Source: Deltaproteobacteria bacterium
GTDB taxonomy: Bacteria; Desulfobacterota; Syntrophia; Syntrophales; Smithellaceae
NCBI GenBank assembly: GCA_017860985.1
Contig: JAGFXG010000016.1
Coordinates: 1-11,262, forward strand
DNA length: 11,262 nucleotides
Direction: 5' to 3'
The notes below the pieces were generated by a model, which had not been told where the DNA came from, did not search any database, and saw only the letters and a program-made list of their open reading frames with translations. Position 1 is the first letter of the stretch, and every line of letters begins with the position of its first letter. This document shows positions 1 to 7,929 of this stretch, piece by piece. The position numbers and the translations under genes are program-made.

Positions 1-560
1 TGCCGGCTCCGGTCAACATTCTGGAAGAAAGAACCGTTGGTCCTTCTCTTGGTAACGATTCGATCCGTCAGGGTATTATGGCAACCATTATCGGTTCGCT
101 TTTAGTTTTTCTATTCATGCTTGTTTATTACCGGCTTTCCGGCCTGGTTGCGGACTTTGCCCTCGCCATGAATATACTGCTGATTCTGGCAGTGCTTGCA
201 GCTTTCCGGGCAACCTTAACGCTGCCCGGCATCGCCGGCATGCTCCTGACAATCGGTGTTGCGGTTGATGCGAACATTCTGATCTTTGAAAGAATCCGCG
301 AAGAGTTACGGACGGGGAAAACGCCCCGCCTGGCACTGGACACAGGTTATGATAGAGCTCTTATTACCATCATTGACACGCATGTTTCAGGTATCCTCGC
401 AGCTCTTGTTTTGATGTATTTCGGAACAGGCCCGATCAAGGGGTTCGCGGTAACAACGATCATTGGCCTTTGTGTCAGTCTTTTTACCGCCATCTTTATT
501 ACACGGGTGATTTTCGATTACTTCACCCAGAACTATAGCATTAAGAAATTGAGCATCTAA
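1..560 (+). CDS. secD: Protein translocase subunit SecD, C-terminal part (5' end outside window)
   Basis: The open frame enters at base 3 and gives 185 residues before TAA at 558-560. It begins with a PAPVNILEERTVGPSLG stretch that leads into the SecD membrane domain. A later GVAVDANILIFERIREE segment is the conserved SecD/RND-like transmembrane motif whose Asp is implicated in proton-coupled function. Four or five hydrophobic segments fit the second half of the six-helix SecD domain. An ATG at 78 lies inside this domain and is not the gene start, because the frame stays open to the left edge with SecD sequence. SecD pairs with SecF (starting 27 bases downstream) in the inner membrane and uses the proton motive force to help preproteins cross after SecA-driven translocation. 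The large periplasmic P1 domain would lie to the left. Confidence 0.95.
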   Translation, partial: PAPVNILEERTVGPSLGNDSIRQGIMATIIGSLLVFLFMLVYYRLSGLVADFALAMNILLILAVLAAFRATLTLPGIAGMLLTIGVAVDANILIFERIREELRTGKTPRLALDTGYDRALITIIDTHVSGILAALVLMYFGTGPIKGFAVTTIIGLCVSLFTAIFITRVIFDYFTQNYSIKKLSI

Positions 561-587
561 AATTCAGGCGCAAGCAGGAGATAGAGT

Positions 588-1502
588 ATGAGCATGGAGT
601 TGATCAAACCAGGGGTTAACATAGATTTTGTCGGGAAAATGAAGTACGCAATGATTTTTTCAGCCGTCCTGCTTCTCATCGGTGTTGGATCGGTTATCTA
701 TCATGGTGGCTTTAATCTGGGCATCGATTTTGCCGGCGGTTCAATCATTCAGGTTAAATTTTCGAAAAATGTTTCCGCAGACCAGATTCGGACAGCCTTG
801 AAATCAACCAAACTGGAAAGCAGCACAATTCAGCAGTTCGGTAATAATGAATTTTTAATTCGTACCCATGAGTCATTCTCAAATCAACAAATGCTTGCAG
901 CCAATGTAGGGGATCCCCTCACCGCCGCTTTTAATAAGGATTATGAAATCCGGCGAGTGGAAGTCGTTGGTGCTAAAGTTAGTTCCGATTTCAAACGCAA
1001 AGCGATCGTCGCCGTCATTCTTTCCTGGCTGGCGATCCTGATTTATGTTACCTGGCGTTTTGAATTCCGTTACGCAGCAGGAGGAATTCTTGCTCTTGTT
1101 CATGACACTCTGATTGTAGTCGGGGCTGTTTCTCTGATGAACATGGAATTCACCATTAACATTCTCGCGGTATTAGTCTTCGTGATAGGTTTTTCGATCA
1201 ATGATACCATCGTCACATTGGACAGGATCCGGGAAATTGTAAAACGGAACCCCAAACAGGAGCTGGGTGATGTTATCAACCTGGCGATCAATGAAACCCT
1301 CAGCAGAACCATTCTGACATCTCTTACCGTTTTTCTCACGCTTCTGGCGCTTTATATTTTCGGCGGAGCGGTCATCCACGATTTTGCCTTTGCCATGCTG
1401 GTCGGTACCGTAGCCGGTACCTATTCCACAATCTATATCGCCTGCACGAGCGTGCTGCTTTTTGAAAAACTGTCACCTGCAAAACTGAAGGGAAAAAAGT
1501 AA
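588..1502 (+). CDS. secF: Protein translocase subunit SecF
   Basis: This 304-residue protein has the normal SecF length. An N-terminal transmembrane helix (about 18-38) is followed by the signature FNLGIDFAGG (42-51), a periplasmic domain to about residue 135 with the VVGAKVSSDF motif (126-135), and then five more membrane segments. The segment GFSINDTIVTLDRIRE (201-216) is the SecF counterpart of the SecD proton-relay motif. The start at 588 is supported by AGGAG at 576-580, seven bases upstream. A second ATG two codons later is possible but less well spaced. SecF works with SecD as an accessory complex of SecYEG. The secD-secF order and short gap indicate one operon, probably continuing into the next two genes. 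Confidence 0.97.
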   Translation: MSMELIKPGVNIDFVGKMKYAMIFSAVLLLIGVGSVIYHGGFNLGIDFAGGSIIQVKFSKNVSADQIRTALKSTKLESSTIQQFGNNEFLIRTHESFSNQQMLAANVGDPLTAAFNKDYEIRRVEVVGAKVSSDFKRKAIVAVILSWLAILIYVTWRFEFRYAAGGILALVHDTLIVVGAVSLMNMEFTINILAVLVFVIGFSINDTIVTLDRIREIVKRNPKQELGDVINLAINETLSRTILTSLTVFLTLLALYIFGGAVIHDFAFAMLVGTVAGTYSTIYIACTSVLLFEKLSPAKLKGKK

Positions 1503-1503
1503 T

Positions 1504-2016
1504 TTGTCGTCTTTTGCCACGGCAGGATTTATCGTTTTTATAATAATATTGTTTATCGGGATTTATTTAAGCCTGTTCGGACTGCCCGGAACTATTATTA
1601 TTTTCCTGGACGTTTTGCTTTACTCCATTTCCACAGGGTTTCAACAAATCGGCTGGAAAGTTCTTTTGTTTCTGCTGGTTTTTTCTGTTTTTGCCGAAGC
1701 CATTGATTTTTGGACGGGATACCGCCACGCCTACGAAACGCCGGTTACAGGACGATCTCTCCGGGGTTCCATTATTGGTGCAGCGACGGGAATGATTGTT
1801 TTAACACCGTTTCTCTGGGGGCCCGGTATCTGGGGAGGTTTCTTTCTTGGAGGCCTCGCGGGATTATTAATTATGGAACGGCGCCGTCAGTCCAGATTAA
1901 GTATCACTCATCAGGCGGGCAGCCAGGACTTCTTCGCCATGATTTGCCGCAAAATGGTTAAAGGGGTTTTGGCACTGGTCATGATTTTTGTTTCTCTATC
2001 CAACATTTACTCCTAG
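1504..2016 (+). CDS. DUF456 family integral membrane protein (function unknown)
   Basis: The 170-residue protein is almost entirely hydrophobic. Segments lie near residues 7-26, 28-42, 52-68, 88-104, 107-124 and 152-168. The first half, with SLFGLPGT (23-30), a long helix and then FAEAIDFWTGY (63-73), followed by a Gly-rich helical pair with RGSIIGAATG (87-96) and GPGIWGGFFLGGLAG (106-120), matches my recollection of the DUF456 family. No catalytic residues can be assigned. The start is TTG, one base after the secF stop; the AAGGGA at 1488-1493 inside secF is its likely ribosome-binding site (ten bases upstream), so translation is probably coupled to secF. Its place between secF and lepB suggests co-expression with export genes but does not prove a role there. 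The last 45 residues, a polar stretch plus a C-terminal helix, are the least family-like part. Confidence 0.8.
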   Translation: MSSFATAGFIVFIIILFIGIYLSLFGLPGTIIIFLDVLLYSISTGFQQIGWKVLLFLLVFSVFAEAIDFWTGYRHAYETPVTGRSLRGSIIGAATGMIVLTPFLWGPGIWGGFFLGGLAGLLIMERRRQSRLSITHQAGSQDFFAMICRKMVKGVLALVMIFVSLSNIYS

Positions 2017-2031
2017 GAGTTCACAACCTTT

Positions 2032-2715
2032 ATGAAAAGTATTATGAGCAAGGCAAAAGACATGACCAAAGCAAAGCCGGACGAAAAACCCCCTGAAGAA
2101 TCCAAAGCAAAAGTTCAGGAATTCATTGAAGCAATCATCATCGCGATTTTAATTGCCGTCGTCATCCGGACGCTCGTGATACAGGCCTATAAGATTCCTT
2201 CCCGATCCATGGTGCCCACGCTGCTCATTGGCGATCATCTTCTGGTCAACAAGTTTATTTACGGCATCAAAATACCCGTCATAAGAACCATCCTGCTGCC
2301 TGTCTCTAATCCGAAACGAGGTGATATTATCGTATTCATTTACCCCAATGACCGTTCAAAAGATTATATCAAACGTGTCATCGGCGTCGCCGGGGACAAG
2401 ATCGAAATCAGAAACAAAAGCATTTTCATAAACGGCAAACCTTACAAAGACGGTTTCGGCATTTATTCCGACAGTGTCGTTTATCCTTCCATGGTGCAGC
2501 CGCGTGATAACTATGGTCCGGTTGTTGTGCCCGGGAACTCTCTTTTTGTGATGGGTGACAACCGCGACGAAAGCGCCGACAGCCGCTTCTGGGGTTTTGT
2601 GGATTTAAAAGACGTGGAAGGTAAAGCGCTTTTGATCTACTGGTCCTGGAACAGTGAAGAAGAAAATCTTCTGAAAAAAGTGCGATGGGACCGAATAGGC
2701 AACCTGTTGAAATGA
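2032..2715 (+). CDS. lepB: Signal peptidase I
   Basis: The 227-residue serine protease removes signal peptides from exported proteins on the outer face of the inner membrane. A Lys-rich cytoplasmic tail (1-29) is followed by a single membrane anchor (about 31-50). The catalytic Ser is S59 in IPSRSMVPTL and the general-base Lys is K114 in DYIKRVIGVAGD. The C-terminal box MGDNRDESADSRFWG (174-188) is the classic S26A signature. It has one membrane anchor, unlike the two of E. coli LepB, as is common in other lineages. TAGGAG at 2014-2019 overlaps the previous stop and lies about 12 bases from the ATG, a rather long spacing. ATG at 2044, four codons further, is an alternative start. It is the last gene of the export block; a promoter follows 20 bases after its stop. 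Confidence 0.96.
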   Translation: MKSIMSKAKDMTKAKPDEKPPEESKAKVQEFIEAIIIAILIAVVIRTLVIQAYKIPSRSMVPTLLIGDHLLVNKFIYGIKIPVIRTILLPVSNPKRGDIIVFIYPNDRSKDYIKRVIGVAGDKIEIRNKSIFINGKPYKDGFGIYSDSVVYPSMVQPRDNYGPVVVPGNSLFVMGDNRDESADSRFWGFVDLKDVEGKALLIYWSWNSEEENLLKKVRWDRIGNLLK

Positions 2716-2735
2716 TCCGCTGATTCTTTTAGGAC

Positions 2736-2764
2736 TTGACAGGCCGGCAACTCCATTGTATGAA
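2736..2764 (+). promoter_or_regulatory. Sigma70-type promoter of the pyr operon
   Basis: A perfect -35 hexamer TTGACA (2736-2741), a 17-base spacer and TATGAA (2759-2764, four of six matches to TATAAT) lie just after lepB. Transcription would start near 2770-2772, giving a leader of about 200 bases before pyrR that contains the attenuator described next. The position upstream of the terminator at 2847-2879 is what makes that terminator look regulatory rather than simply the end of lepB. Confidence 0.7.
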
Positions 2765-2776
2765 CCACACAAATAC

Positions 2777-2809
2777 CCTTTTAATTTAATCCGGCGAGAT
2801 TGAAAAAGG
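2777..2809 (+). promoter_or_regulatory. PyrR-binding loop (anti-antiterminator hairpin) of a pyr attenuator
   Basis: The segment 2788-2801 reads AATCCGGCGAGATT. Against the PyrR-site consensus ARUCCNGNGAGGYU from Gram-positive pyr leaders (recalled, not looked up) it agrees at 13 of 14 positions. The one difference (A at 2799 for G) turns the usual U·G pair into U-A, so the fold is kept. The hairpin has an upper stem UUAAUC/GAUUGA (2786-2791 with 2798-2803), the hexaloop CGGCGA (2792-2797, the CNGNGA form), a bulge AAU on the 5' side (2783-2785), and a lower stem CCUUUU/AAAAGG (2777-2782 with 2804-2809). This is the layout of known PyrR sites. The 3' half GAUUGA can instead pair with UCAAUC at 2839-2844, and GGC (2793-2795) with GCC (2848-2850), which would block the terminator. 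PyrR with UMP should favour this hairpin and so termination. Confidence 0.75.
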
Positions 2810-2817
2810 AAAAACCA

Positions 2818-3523
<706 letters not shown>

Positions 3524-3561
3524 TTGGATCAAGCACCTCACAGCAAGTGCCGAGGTATGAA

Positions 3562-3615
3562 ATGAACGTATTATATCGCAGCAGGCGGTGGAGAATCAAC
3601 GTTCAACCCGCGTGA
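3562..3615 (+). CDS. Tiny ORF between pyrR and pyrB (doubtful)
   Basis: A 17-residue ORF starts at ATG 3562, about six bases after GAGG (3552-3555), and ends at a TGA in the loop of the hairpin at 3607-3620. The peptide is Arg-rich (MNVLYRSRRWRINVQPA) and resembles nothing I know. It could be a leader peptide coupling translation to pyrB, or chance. No terminator-like U-run follows, so a transcription-attenuation role is not supported. Confidence 0.15.
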   Translation: MNVLYRSRRWRINVQPA

Positions 3616-3620
3616 GCGGG
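3607..3620 (+). other. GNRA-type hairpin in the pyrR-pyrB gap
   Basis: CCCGC (3607-3611) and GCGGG (3616-3620) pair perfectly around a GTGA tetraloop. Six more bases (ATTAAA) follow rather than a T-run, so it is not an intrinsic terminator. It lies 24 bases before the pyrB start and could affect message stability or pyrB translation. The rest of the 120-base gap shows a second, weaker GCAC/GTGC pairing (3533-3536 with 3547-3550) and no convincing promoter. Confidence 0.5.
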
Positions 3621-3643
3621 ATTAAACAAACAGGGCAGAATTT

Positions 3644-4573
3644 ATGATGAAACTGGCAAAAAAAGACATCCTCGGTATCCGGGACATGACGGTTGACGAG
3701 ATCAATCTGATTCTGGAAACAGCAGAATCTTTTCTGGAAATTTCAACGCGCGAAATCAAGAAAGTGCCGACACTGCGAGGTAAAAGCATTATTAACCTGT
3801 TTTACGAAGCCAGCACACGCACACGAACCTCTTTTGAAATAGCCGGAAAAAGACTCAGCGCGGACACGATCAACATATCAGCCTCCACCAGTTCCGTCGT
3901 GAAAGGGGAAACCCTGATCGACACCGCACGCAACCTGGAGGCTATGAATCCGGACATCATTGTGCTGAGGCACAGCGCCGCCGGTGCCCCGCACCTGCTT
4001 GCCTCACTGGTCCGTCAATCCATCATCAATGCCGGAGACGGGGCACACGAGCATCCCTCGCAGGCCCTGCTGGACATGATGACGATCCGGGAGAAGAAAG
4101 GGCAGCTCGCCGGTCTGAAGGTCGCCATCATCGGAGATATACTCCACAGCCGGGTTGCCCGTTCAAACATTTACGGTTTGTCCAAAATGGGCGCCCGGAT
4201 TGTTGTGGCCGGACCCGCCACCATGATGCCCCGCAACATCGAGCAGATGGGGGTCAAGGCCTGCACAAAACTTGAAGATGCAATCACGGACGCCGATGTT
4301 GTCATGATGCTGCGCATTCAGCTGGAACGTCAGAAGCAGAACATCTTTCCGTCGCTTCGCGAATACGCCCAGCATTATTGCCTGAACCGAAAAAACATCA
4401 AGCTCGCCAAACCCGATGTTATCGTCATGCATCCCGGCCCGATAAACCGGGGCGTGGAAATTTCACCGGACATTGCTGACGATCCCGGCTGCTCCGTTAT
4501 TCTCGATCAAGTCAACAATGGCGTCGCCGTCCGTATGGCGCTGCTTTACATGCTTTCCGGAGGAAACGAATGA
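3644..4573 (+). CDS. pyrB: Aspartate carbamoyltransferase catalytic subunit
   Basis: The 309-residue cytoplasmic enzyme joins carbamoyl phosphate to aspartate, the second step of UMP synthesis. The carbamoyl-phosphate motif STRTRTSFE is at 57-65, the neighbouring-subunit loop KGET at 87-90, HPSQ at 137-140, and the aspartate-domain signature [10 protein letters not shown] at 263-272. All catalytic signatures look intact and the length is normal. The start ATG 3644 is followed at once by another ATG; the upstream AGGG (3632-3635) is a modest ribosome-binding site, so either is possible. The last four bases overlap the pyrC start (ATGA), a sign of translational coupling. No pyrI-type regulatory subunit gene is present in the window, so allosteric control of the E. 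coli kind is not indicated; control is probably through the PyrR attenuator. Confidence 0.97.
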   Translation: MMKLAKKDILGIRDMTVDEINLILETAESFLEISTREIKKVPTLRGKSIINLFYEASTRTRTSFEIAGKRLSADTINISASTSSVVKGETLIDTARNLEAMNPDIIVLRHSAAGAPHLLASLVRQSIINAGDGAHEHPSQALLDMMTIREKKGQLAGLKVAIIGDILHSRVARSNIYGLSKMGARIVVAGPATMMPRNIEQMGVKACTKLEDAITDADVVMMLRIQLERQKQNIFPSLREYAQHYCLNRKNIKLAKPDVIVMHPGPINRGVEISPDIADDPGCSVILDQVNNGVAVRMALLYMLSGGNE

Positions 4574-5853
4574 AACTGCTGTTAAAAGGCGCAAGGGTTA
4601 TTGACCCTTCACAGAAGATGGATGCCCGGATGGACATTCTGCTTGAAGAGGGAAAAATCAGCTCCTGCGGCACAACCATCAAAGCACCGCCGGAAGCTCA
4701 AGTCGTTAATCTTGCCGGTATGATTGCAGTACCGGGATTAATCGATATGCATGTGCACCTGCGCGAACCGGGCCTGGAATACAAAGAAACGATCGCCACC
4801 GGTTCGGCCGCGGCCGTGGCCGGAGGTTTCACCTCCATCGCCTGCATGCCCAATACGGAACCTGTCAATGATAACCGTTCCATTACCGAATTCATCCTCA
4901 GGAAAGCCACCGAAGCCAATCTTGCCCGCGTCTATCCCATAGGCGCGATCAGTGTTGGGTCGGAAGGCAAACAAATGACGGAATTCTGGGACCTCAAAGA
5001 AGCGGGTGTGATCGCCCTGTCCGACGACGGAAAACCGGTCATGGATGCGGCCCTGATGCGGCACGCCATGGAATACGCAGGCTCTCTTGACCTGCCGGTT
5101 ATCCAGCACTGTGAAGATATCCATCTTTCAGCGGGCGGCCTGATGAATGAAGGGTACTGGTCCACAATGCTGGGACTGCCGGGCATTCCCTCTATCGCCG
5201 AGGAAGCCATGGTGGGACGAGATATTCTCATTGCCGAATACACGCAAACCCGGATTCACATCGCACATGTCAGCACAGCCGGTTCAGTACGCCTGATCCG
5301 CGACGCCAAGATGCGGGGACTGAATGTAACGGCGGAAACCGCTCCGCACTATTTCACACTGACCGACGAATGCCTTCAGGATTATGACACCCGCTACAAA
5401 GTCAGTCCGCCGCTGAGAAGCGAGGCCGACATCGCGGCAATAAGCGAAGGAATATCGGACGGCACGATTGACGCCATCGCCTGCGATCACGCACCGCACG
5501 GACGGACGGACAAGGAAGTGGAATTCGTTTATGCAGCCAACGGCATCAGCGGTCTGGAAACATCGCTTGGCCTGAGCCTGAATCTGGTGCACGAAGGCAT
5601 TCTTACATGGGAGAAGCTGATCACCGCAATGAGCTGCAATCCGGCACGAATTTTAAACCTGGACAAAGGGACGCTGAAAAAAGGTTCAGATGCGGATATC
5701 ACCGTCATTGATCCGGAACAAACGTGGACGGTGGATGTGAAAACTTTTGTTTCAAGGGGTAAAAACTCTCCTTTTTCAGGCAGGAAAATGAAGGGGCGCG
5801 CCGTCCTGACCATTGTGGCGGGCGACATCAAATACGACGGTCGCGCATTATAG
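4570..5853 (+). CDS. pyrC: Dihydroorotase (class I)
   Basis: The 427-residue zinc amidohydrolase cyclises carbamoyl aspartate to dihydroorotate, the third step of UMP synthesis. HVHLREPG (61-68) supplies the first two His ligands and a substrate-binding Arg. ALSDDGKP (149-156) holds the Asp that bridges or binds metal in class I enzymes. H180 (IQHCED), H233 (HIAHVST) and D306 (CDHAPH) complete the active site. Because these residues are all present, this is an active enzyme and not one of the PyrC-like structural partners of PyrB that lack metal ligands. GGAGG at 4559-4563 is seven bases from the ATG, which overlaps the end of pyrB by four bases. The two proteins belong to a family in which PyrB-PyrC complexes are known (Aquifex), though nothing here proves a complex. 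Confidence 0.97.
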   Translation: MKLLLKGARVIDPSQKMDARMDILLEEGKISSCGTTIKAPPEAQVVNLAGMIAVPGLIDMHVHLREPGLEYKETIATGSAAAVAGGFTSIACMPNTEPVNDNRSITEFILRKATEANLARVYPIGAISVGSEGKQMTEFWDLKEAGVIALSDDGKPVMDAALMRHAMEYAGSLDLPVIQHCEDIHLSAGGLMNEGYWSTMLGLPGIPSIAEEAMVGRDILIAEYTQTRIHIAHVSTAGSVRLIRDAKMRGLNVTAETAPHYFTLTDECLQDYDTRYKVSPPLRSEADIAAISEGISDGTIDAIACDHAPHGRTDKEVEFVYAANGISGLETSLGLSLNLVHEGILTWEKLITAMSCNPARILNLDKGTLKKGSDADITVIDPEQTWTVDVKTFVSRGKNSPFSGRKMKGRAVLTIVAGDIKYDGRAL

Positions 5854-5855
5854 TC

Positions 5856-6629
5856 ATGAGTGCCGCAGAAAGCCATAAAACCACCGGGTTTGTCCTGAAA
5901 AGCTTAAGCTACGGTGAATCGGATTTAATCGTAACCTTTTACAGCCGCGAGTTAGGCAAAATCAGCGGGATCGCCAAAGGCGCCAAACGAAGCAAAAAGC
6001 GTTTCGCCAATGTTTTTGAACCTTTTTCACTGACCAGTATTATTTTTTCTCGGAAAAACCGTGACGCCCTTGCCTTCATTGAATCCTGCGACGTCATCGA
6101 TCATTATCCCATCATCCGGAAGGATCTGGAAAAGACCCTGACGGCTTCATATTTCATTGATCTGACCGATCATTTCAGCATGGAAGGGAAAGTCAATGAA
6201 CATCTTTTTTCACTGCTTGCGGATTTTCTGGCCCTGCTGGCAAGGGATAATGTTTCGGACACAGCGATTCGCTTCTTTGAAATGCGCCTTTTGAAAATCA
6301 CCGGTTTTGAACCGGCGCTAACGGCCTGTGTGCGTTGTAAAACCCCCGTAACTAATGGTGGGACATACTATTTCTATCCGAAAGAAGGCGGTATTTTCTG
6401 TGCCACATGTGCCCGGCCGCAAAGATACGATCAGCATGTTTCCGCCGGAACTGTTCGGACACTGCTCCTTGGAAAAGACATGGAAATGGAAAAAATGAAA
6501 ATGGTCAGCATGCCGGAAAGTTTGGCATTCGAATCCCGCAGCATCCTGTGCGGTTTCATTTCTTATGTTCTGGGAAAAGAAGTCAAATCCCTGAGGGTCA
6601 TGGAACAGGTGCGGCGGTACTGTCCGTAG
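5856..6629 (+). CDS. recO: DNA repair protein RecO
   Basis: The 257-residue protein has the RecO plan: an N-terminal OB fold (about 8-80) with FVLKSLSYGESDLIVTFYS and the basic stretch GIAKGAKRSKKRF (38-50), followed by a helical domain. A zinc-binding four-Cys motif is complete: C158 and C161 (CVRC), C182 and C185 (CATC). RecO works with RecR, and RecF where present, to load RecA onto single-stranded DNA coated with SSB, and it anneals DNA. The ATG lies two bases after the pyrC stop and has no strong Shine-Dalgarno sequence, so translation probably depends on ribosomes finishing pyrC. The pairing with pyr genes looks like co-transcription rather than shared function. Confidence 0.93.
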   Translation: MSAAESHKTTGFVLKSLSYGESDLIVTFYSRELGKISGIAKGAKRSKKRFANVFEPFSLTSIIFSRKNRDALAFIESCDVIDHYPIIRKDLEKTLTASYFIDLTDHFSMEGKVNEHLFSLLADFLALLARDNVSDTAIRFFEMRLLKITGFEPALTACVRCKTPVTNGGTYYFYPKEGGIFCATCARPQRYDQHVSAGTVRTLLLGKDMEMEKMKMVSMPESLAFESRSILCGFISYVLGKEVKSLRVMEQVRRYCP

Positions 6630-6641
6630 TGGAGTCGTCCT

Positions 6642-7856
6642 ATGCGCCAGCCTGAATTACTCATCCCCGCAGGCAACATGGAAAAACTGCGCACCGCGCT
6701 GCTCTATGGCGCGGACGCTGTCTACGTTGGCGTAGCGGGTTTAAGCCTGCGCGCATCGTCTGCTGAATTGTCTTTAAATGACCTGGCGGCGGGTGTTTCC
6801 GAAGCACACGGCAGGGGCGTGAGGGTTTATGCGGCCATCAACACATTCGCCCGCAACACTGATCTTGCCCTGGTCCGGCAGACCATCCCCGAGTTGATTG
6901 ATGCAGGCGTGGACGCTCTCATTGTCAGCGATCCGGGCCTGATCCGGTTGATTCGTCAAATCGATCCCTCTGTCTCCCTGCATCTCAGCACACAGGCCAA
7001 TACGACAAATATTGAAGCCGTCCGCTTCTGGCAGGACGAGGGAGTAAAGCGGATTGTTCTGGCGCGGGAACTATCCTTGAAAGAAATCGGAGAAATCGCA
7101 GCGGCCGCTCCCGGCATGGAACTGGAAATTTTTGTCCACGGCGCAATGTGCGTCTCTTATTCAGGACGCTGTTATCTTTCGGCCTTGCGCAACCGAAAGA
7201 GTGCCAATGAGGGTGACTGCACCCACCCGTGCCGATGGGAATATGTTCTCCATGAATCGACACGTCCGGATGAACCTCTGATTCTTGAAGAGGATGAACG
7301 GTTCAGTTATCTTTTGAGCTCCAGAGATTTGTGCCTGATAGAACATCTGCCGGATGTGCTCGCCACGGGCGTATCCAGCCTCAAGGTTGAGGGACGCATG
7401 AAATCCCCCTACTATGTGGCGGTCGTCACCCGAACCTACCGGCAGGCGCTCAACTTACTCATGCACGAAAAAGAAAAATACAGATGTGATCCGCAGTGGC
7501 TCGAGGAGCTGAAGACAATCTCACACCGCGGCTACACGACCGGCTTTGCCTTCGCAGAAGAAAAAATACAGGAAACCAGTCCGCAAATCAAACACATTCA
7601 AACCCATGAACCGGCGGGAATTGTCCTTAACTGCGATCAGGCTCAAAAACGGATACTCATTGAAGTACGTAATCATCTGGAGCCAGGTGACAAACTGGAG
7701 ATGCTGTTGCCGGAGGGCGGCATCGTTCTAATCGATGCAGCCATGACCGACCATGAAGGAAACCGGCTGCAACAGGCAAACAGCGGAAACCGGATTTATA
7801 TTCATGGAGATATTGAAGCGCCTGCAGGCACCATGATTCGTAAAATGATCAGCTAG
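6642..7856 (+). CDS. trhP: U32 family protein of the TrhP/YegQ type (tRNA uridine-34 hydroxylation)
   Basis: The 404-residue protein opens with ELLIPAGNMEKLRTAL and YGADAVYVG (22-30), the start of the U32 barrel. The U32 core HGAMCVSYSGRC (166-177) and CTHPCRWEY (193-201) contribute four Cys (C170, C177, C193, C197). These positions bind an iron-sulfur cluster in the related UbiU/UbiV proteins. The later SSRDL and SLKVEGRMKSPYYV segments are close to E. coli YegQ, now TrhP, which makes 5-hydroxyuridine at position 34 of certain tRNAs in a prephenate-dependent way. Old annotations call this family peptidase U32 or collagenase-like protease; there is little support for protease activity. GGAG at 6631-6634 is seven bases before the ATG and overlaps the end of recO's region by 12 bases of gap, so it is probably the last gene of the operon. 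Assignment within U32 is by recalled similarity. Confidence 0.82.
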   Translation: MRQPELLIPAGNMEKLRTALLYGADAVYVGVAGLSLRASSAELSLNDLAAGVSEAHGRGVRVYAAINTFARNTDLALVRQTIPELIDAGVDALIVSDPGLIRLIRQIDPSVSLHLSTQANTTNIEAVRFWQDEGVKRIVLARELSLKEIGEIAAAAPGMELEIFVHGAMCVSYSGRCYLSALRNRKSANEGDCTHPCRWEYVLHESTRPDEPLILEEDERFSYLLSSRDLCLIEHLPDVLATGVSSLKVEGRMKSPYYVAVVTRTYRQALNLLMHEKEKYRCDPQWLEELKTISHRGYTTGFAFAEEKIQETSPQIKHIQTHEPAGIVLNCDQAQKRILIEVRNHLEPGDKLEMLLPEGGIVLIDAAMTDHEGNRLQQANSGNRIYIHGDIEAPAGTMIRKMIS

Positions 7857-7867
7857 ATTTATACAAT

Positions 7868-7907
7868 AAAAAAGCCCCCCGGCACGGGCACGCCGGGGGG
7901 CTTTTTT
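7868..7907. terminator. Bidirectional intrinsic terminator between convergent genes
   Basis: AAAAAAGCCCCCCGGC (7868-7883) pairs perfectly over 16 bases with GCCGGGGGGCTTTTTT (7892-7907), with an eight-base loop. The flanking A and T runs give a U-tract on either strand, so it can stop transcription from trhP on the left and from the OmpA-like gene on the right. The six G·C pairs in a row make it very stable. Confidence 0.95.
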
Positions 7908-7929
7908 AAACCATAGAACTTGTGTTGAT

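Noticed and set aside
3606..3621. PyrR-binding loop at the hairpin before pyrB
   Set aside because: The sequence folds as a five-pair stem with a GTGA tetraloop; it lacks the CNGNGA hexaloop and the conserved flanking bases.
4738..5124. 128-codon minus-strand ORF opposite pyrC
   Set aside because: Antisense shadow of a gene whose active-site motifs are all intact in the plus frame.
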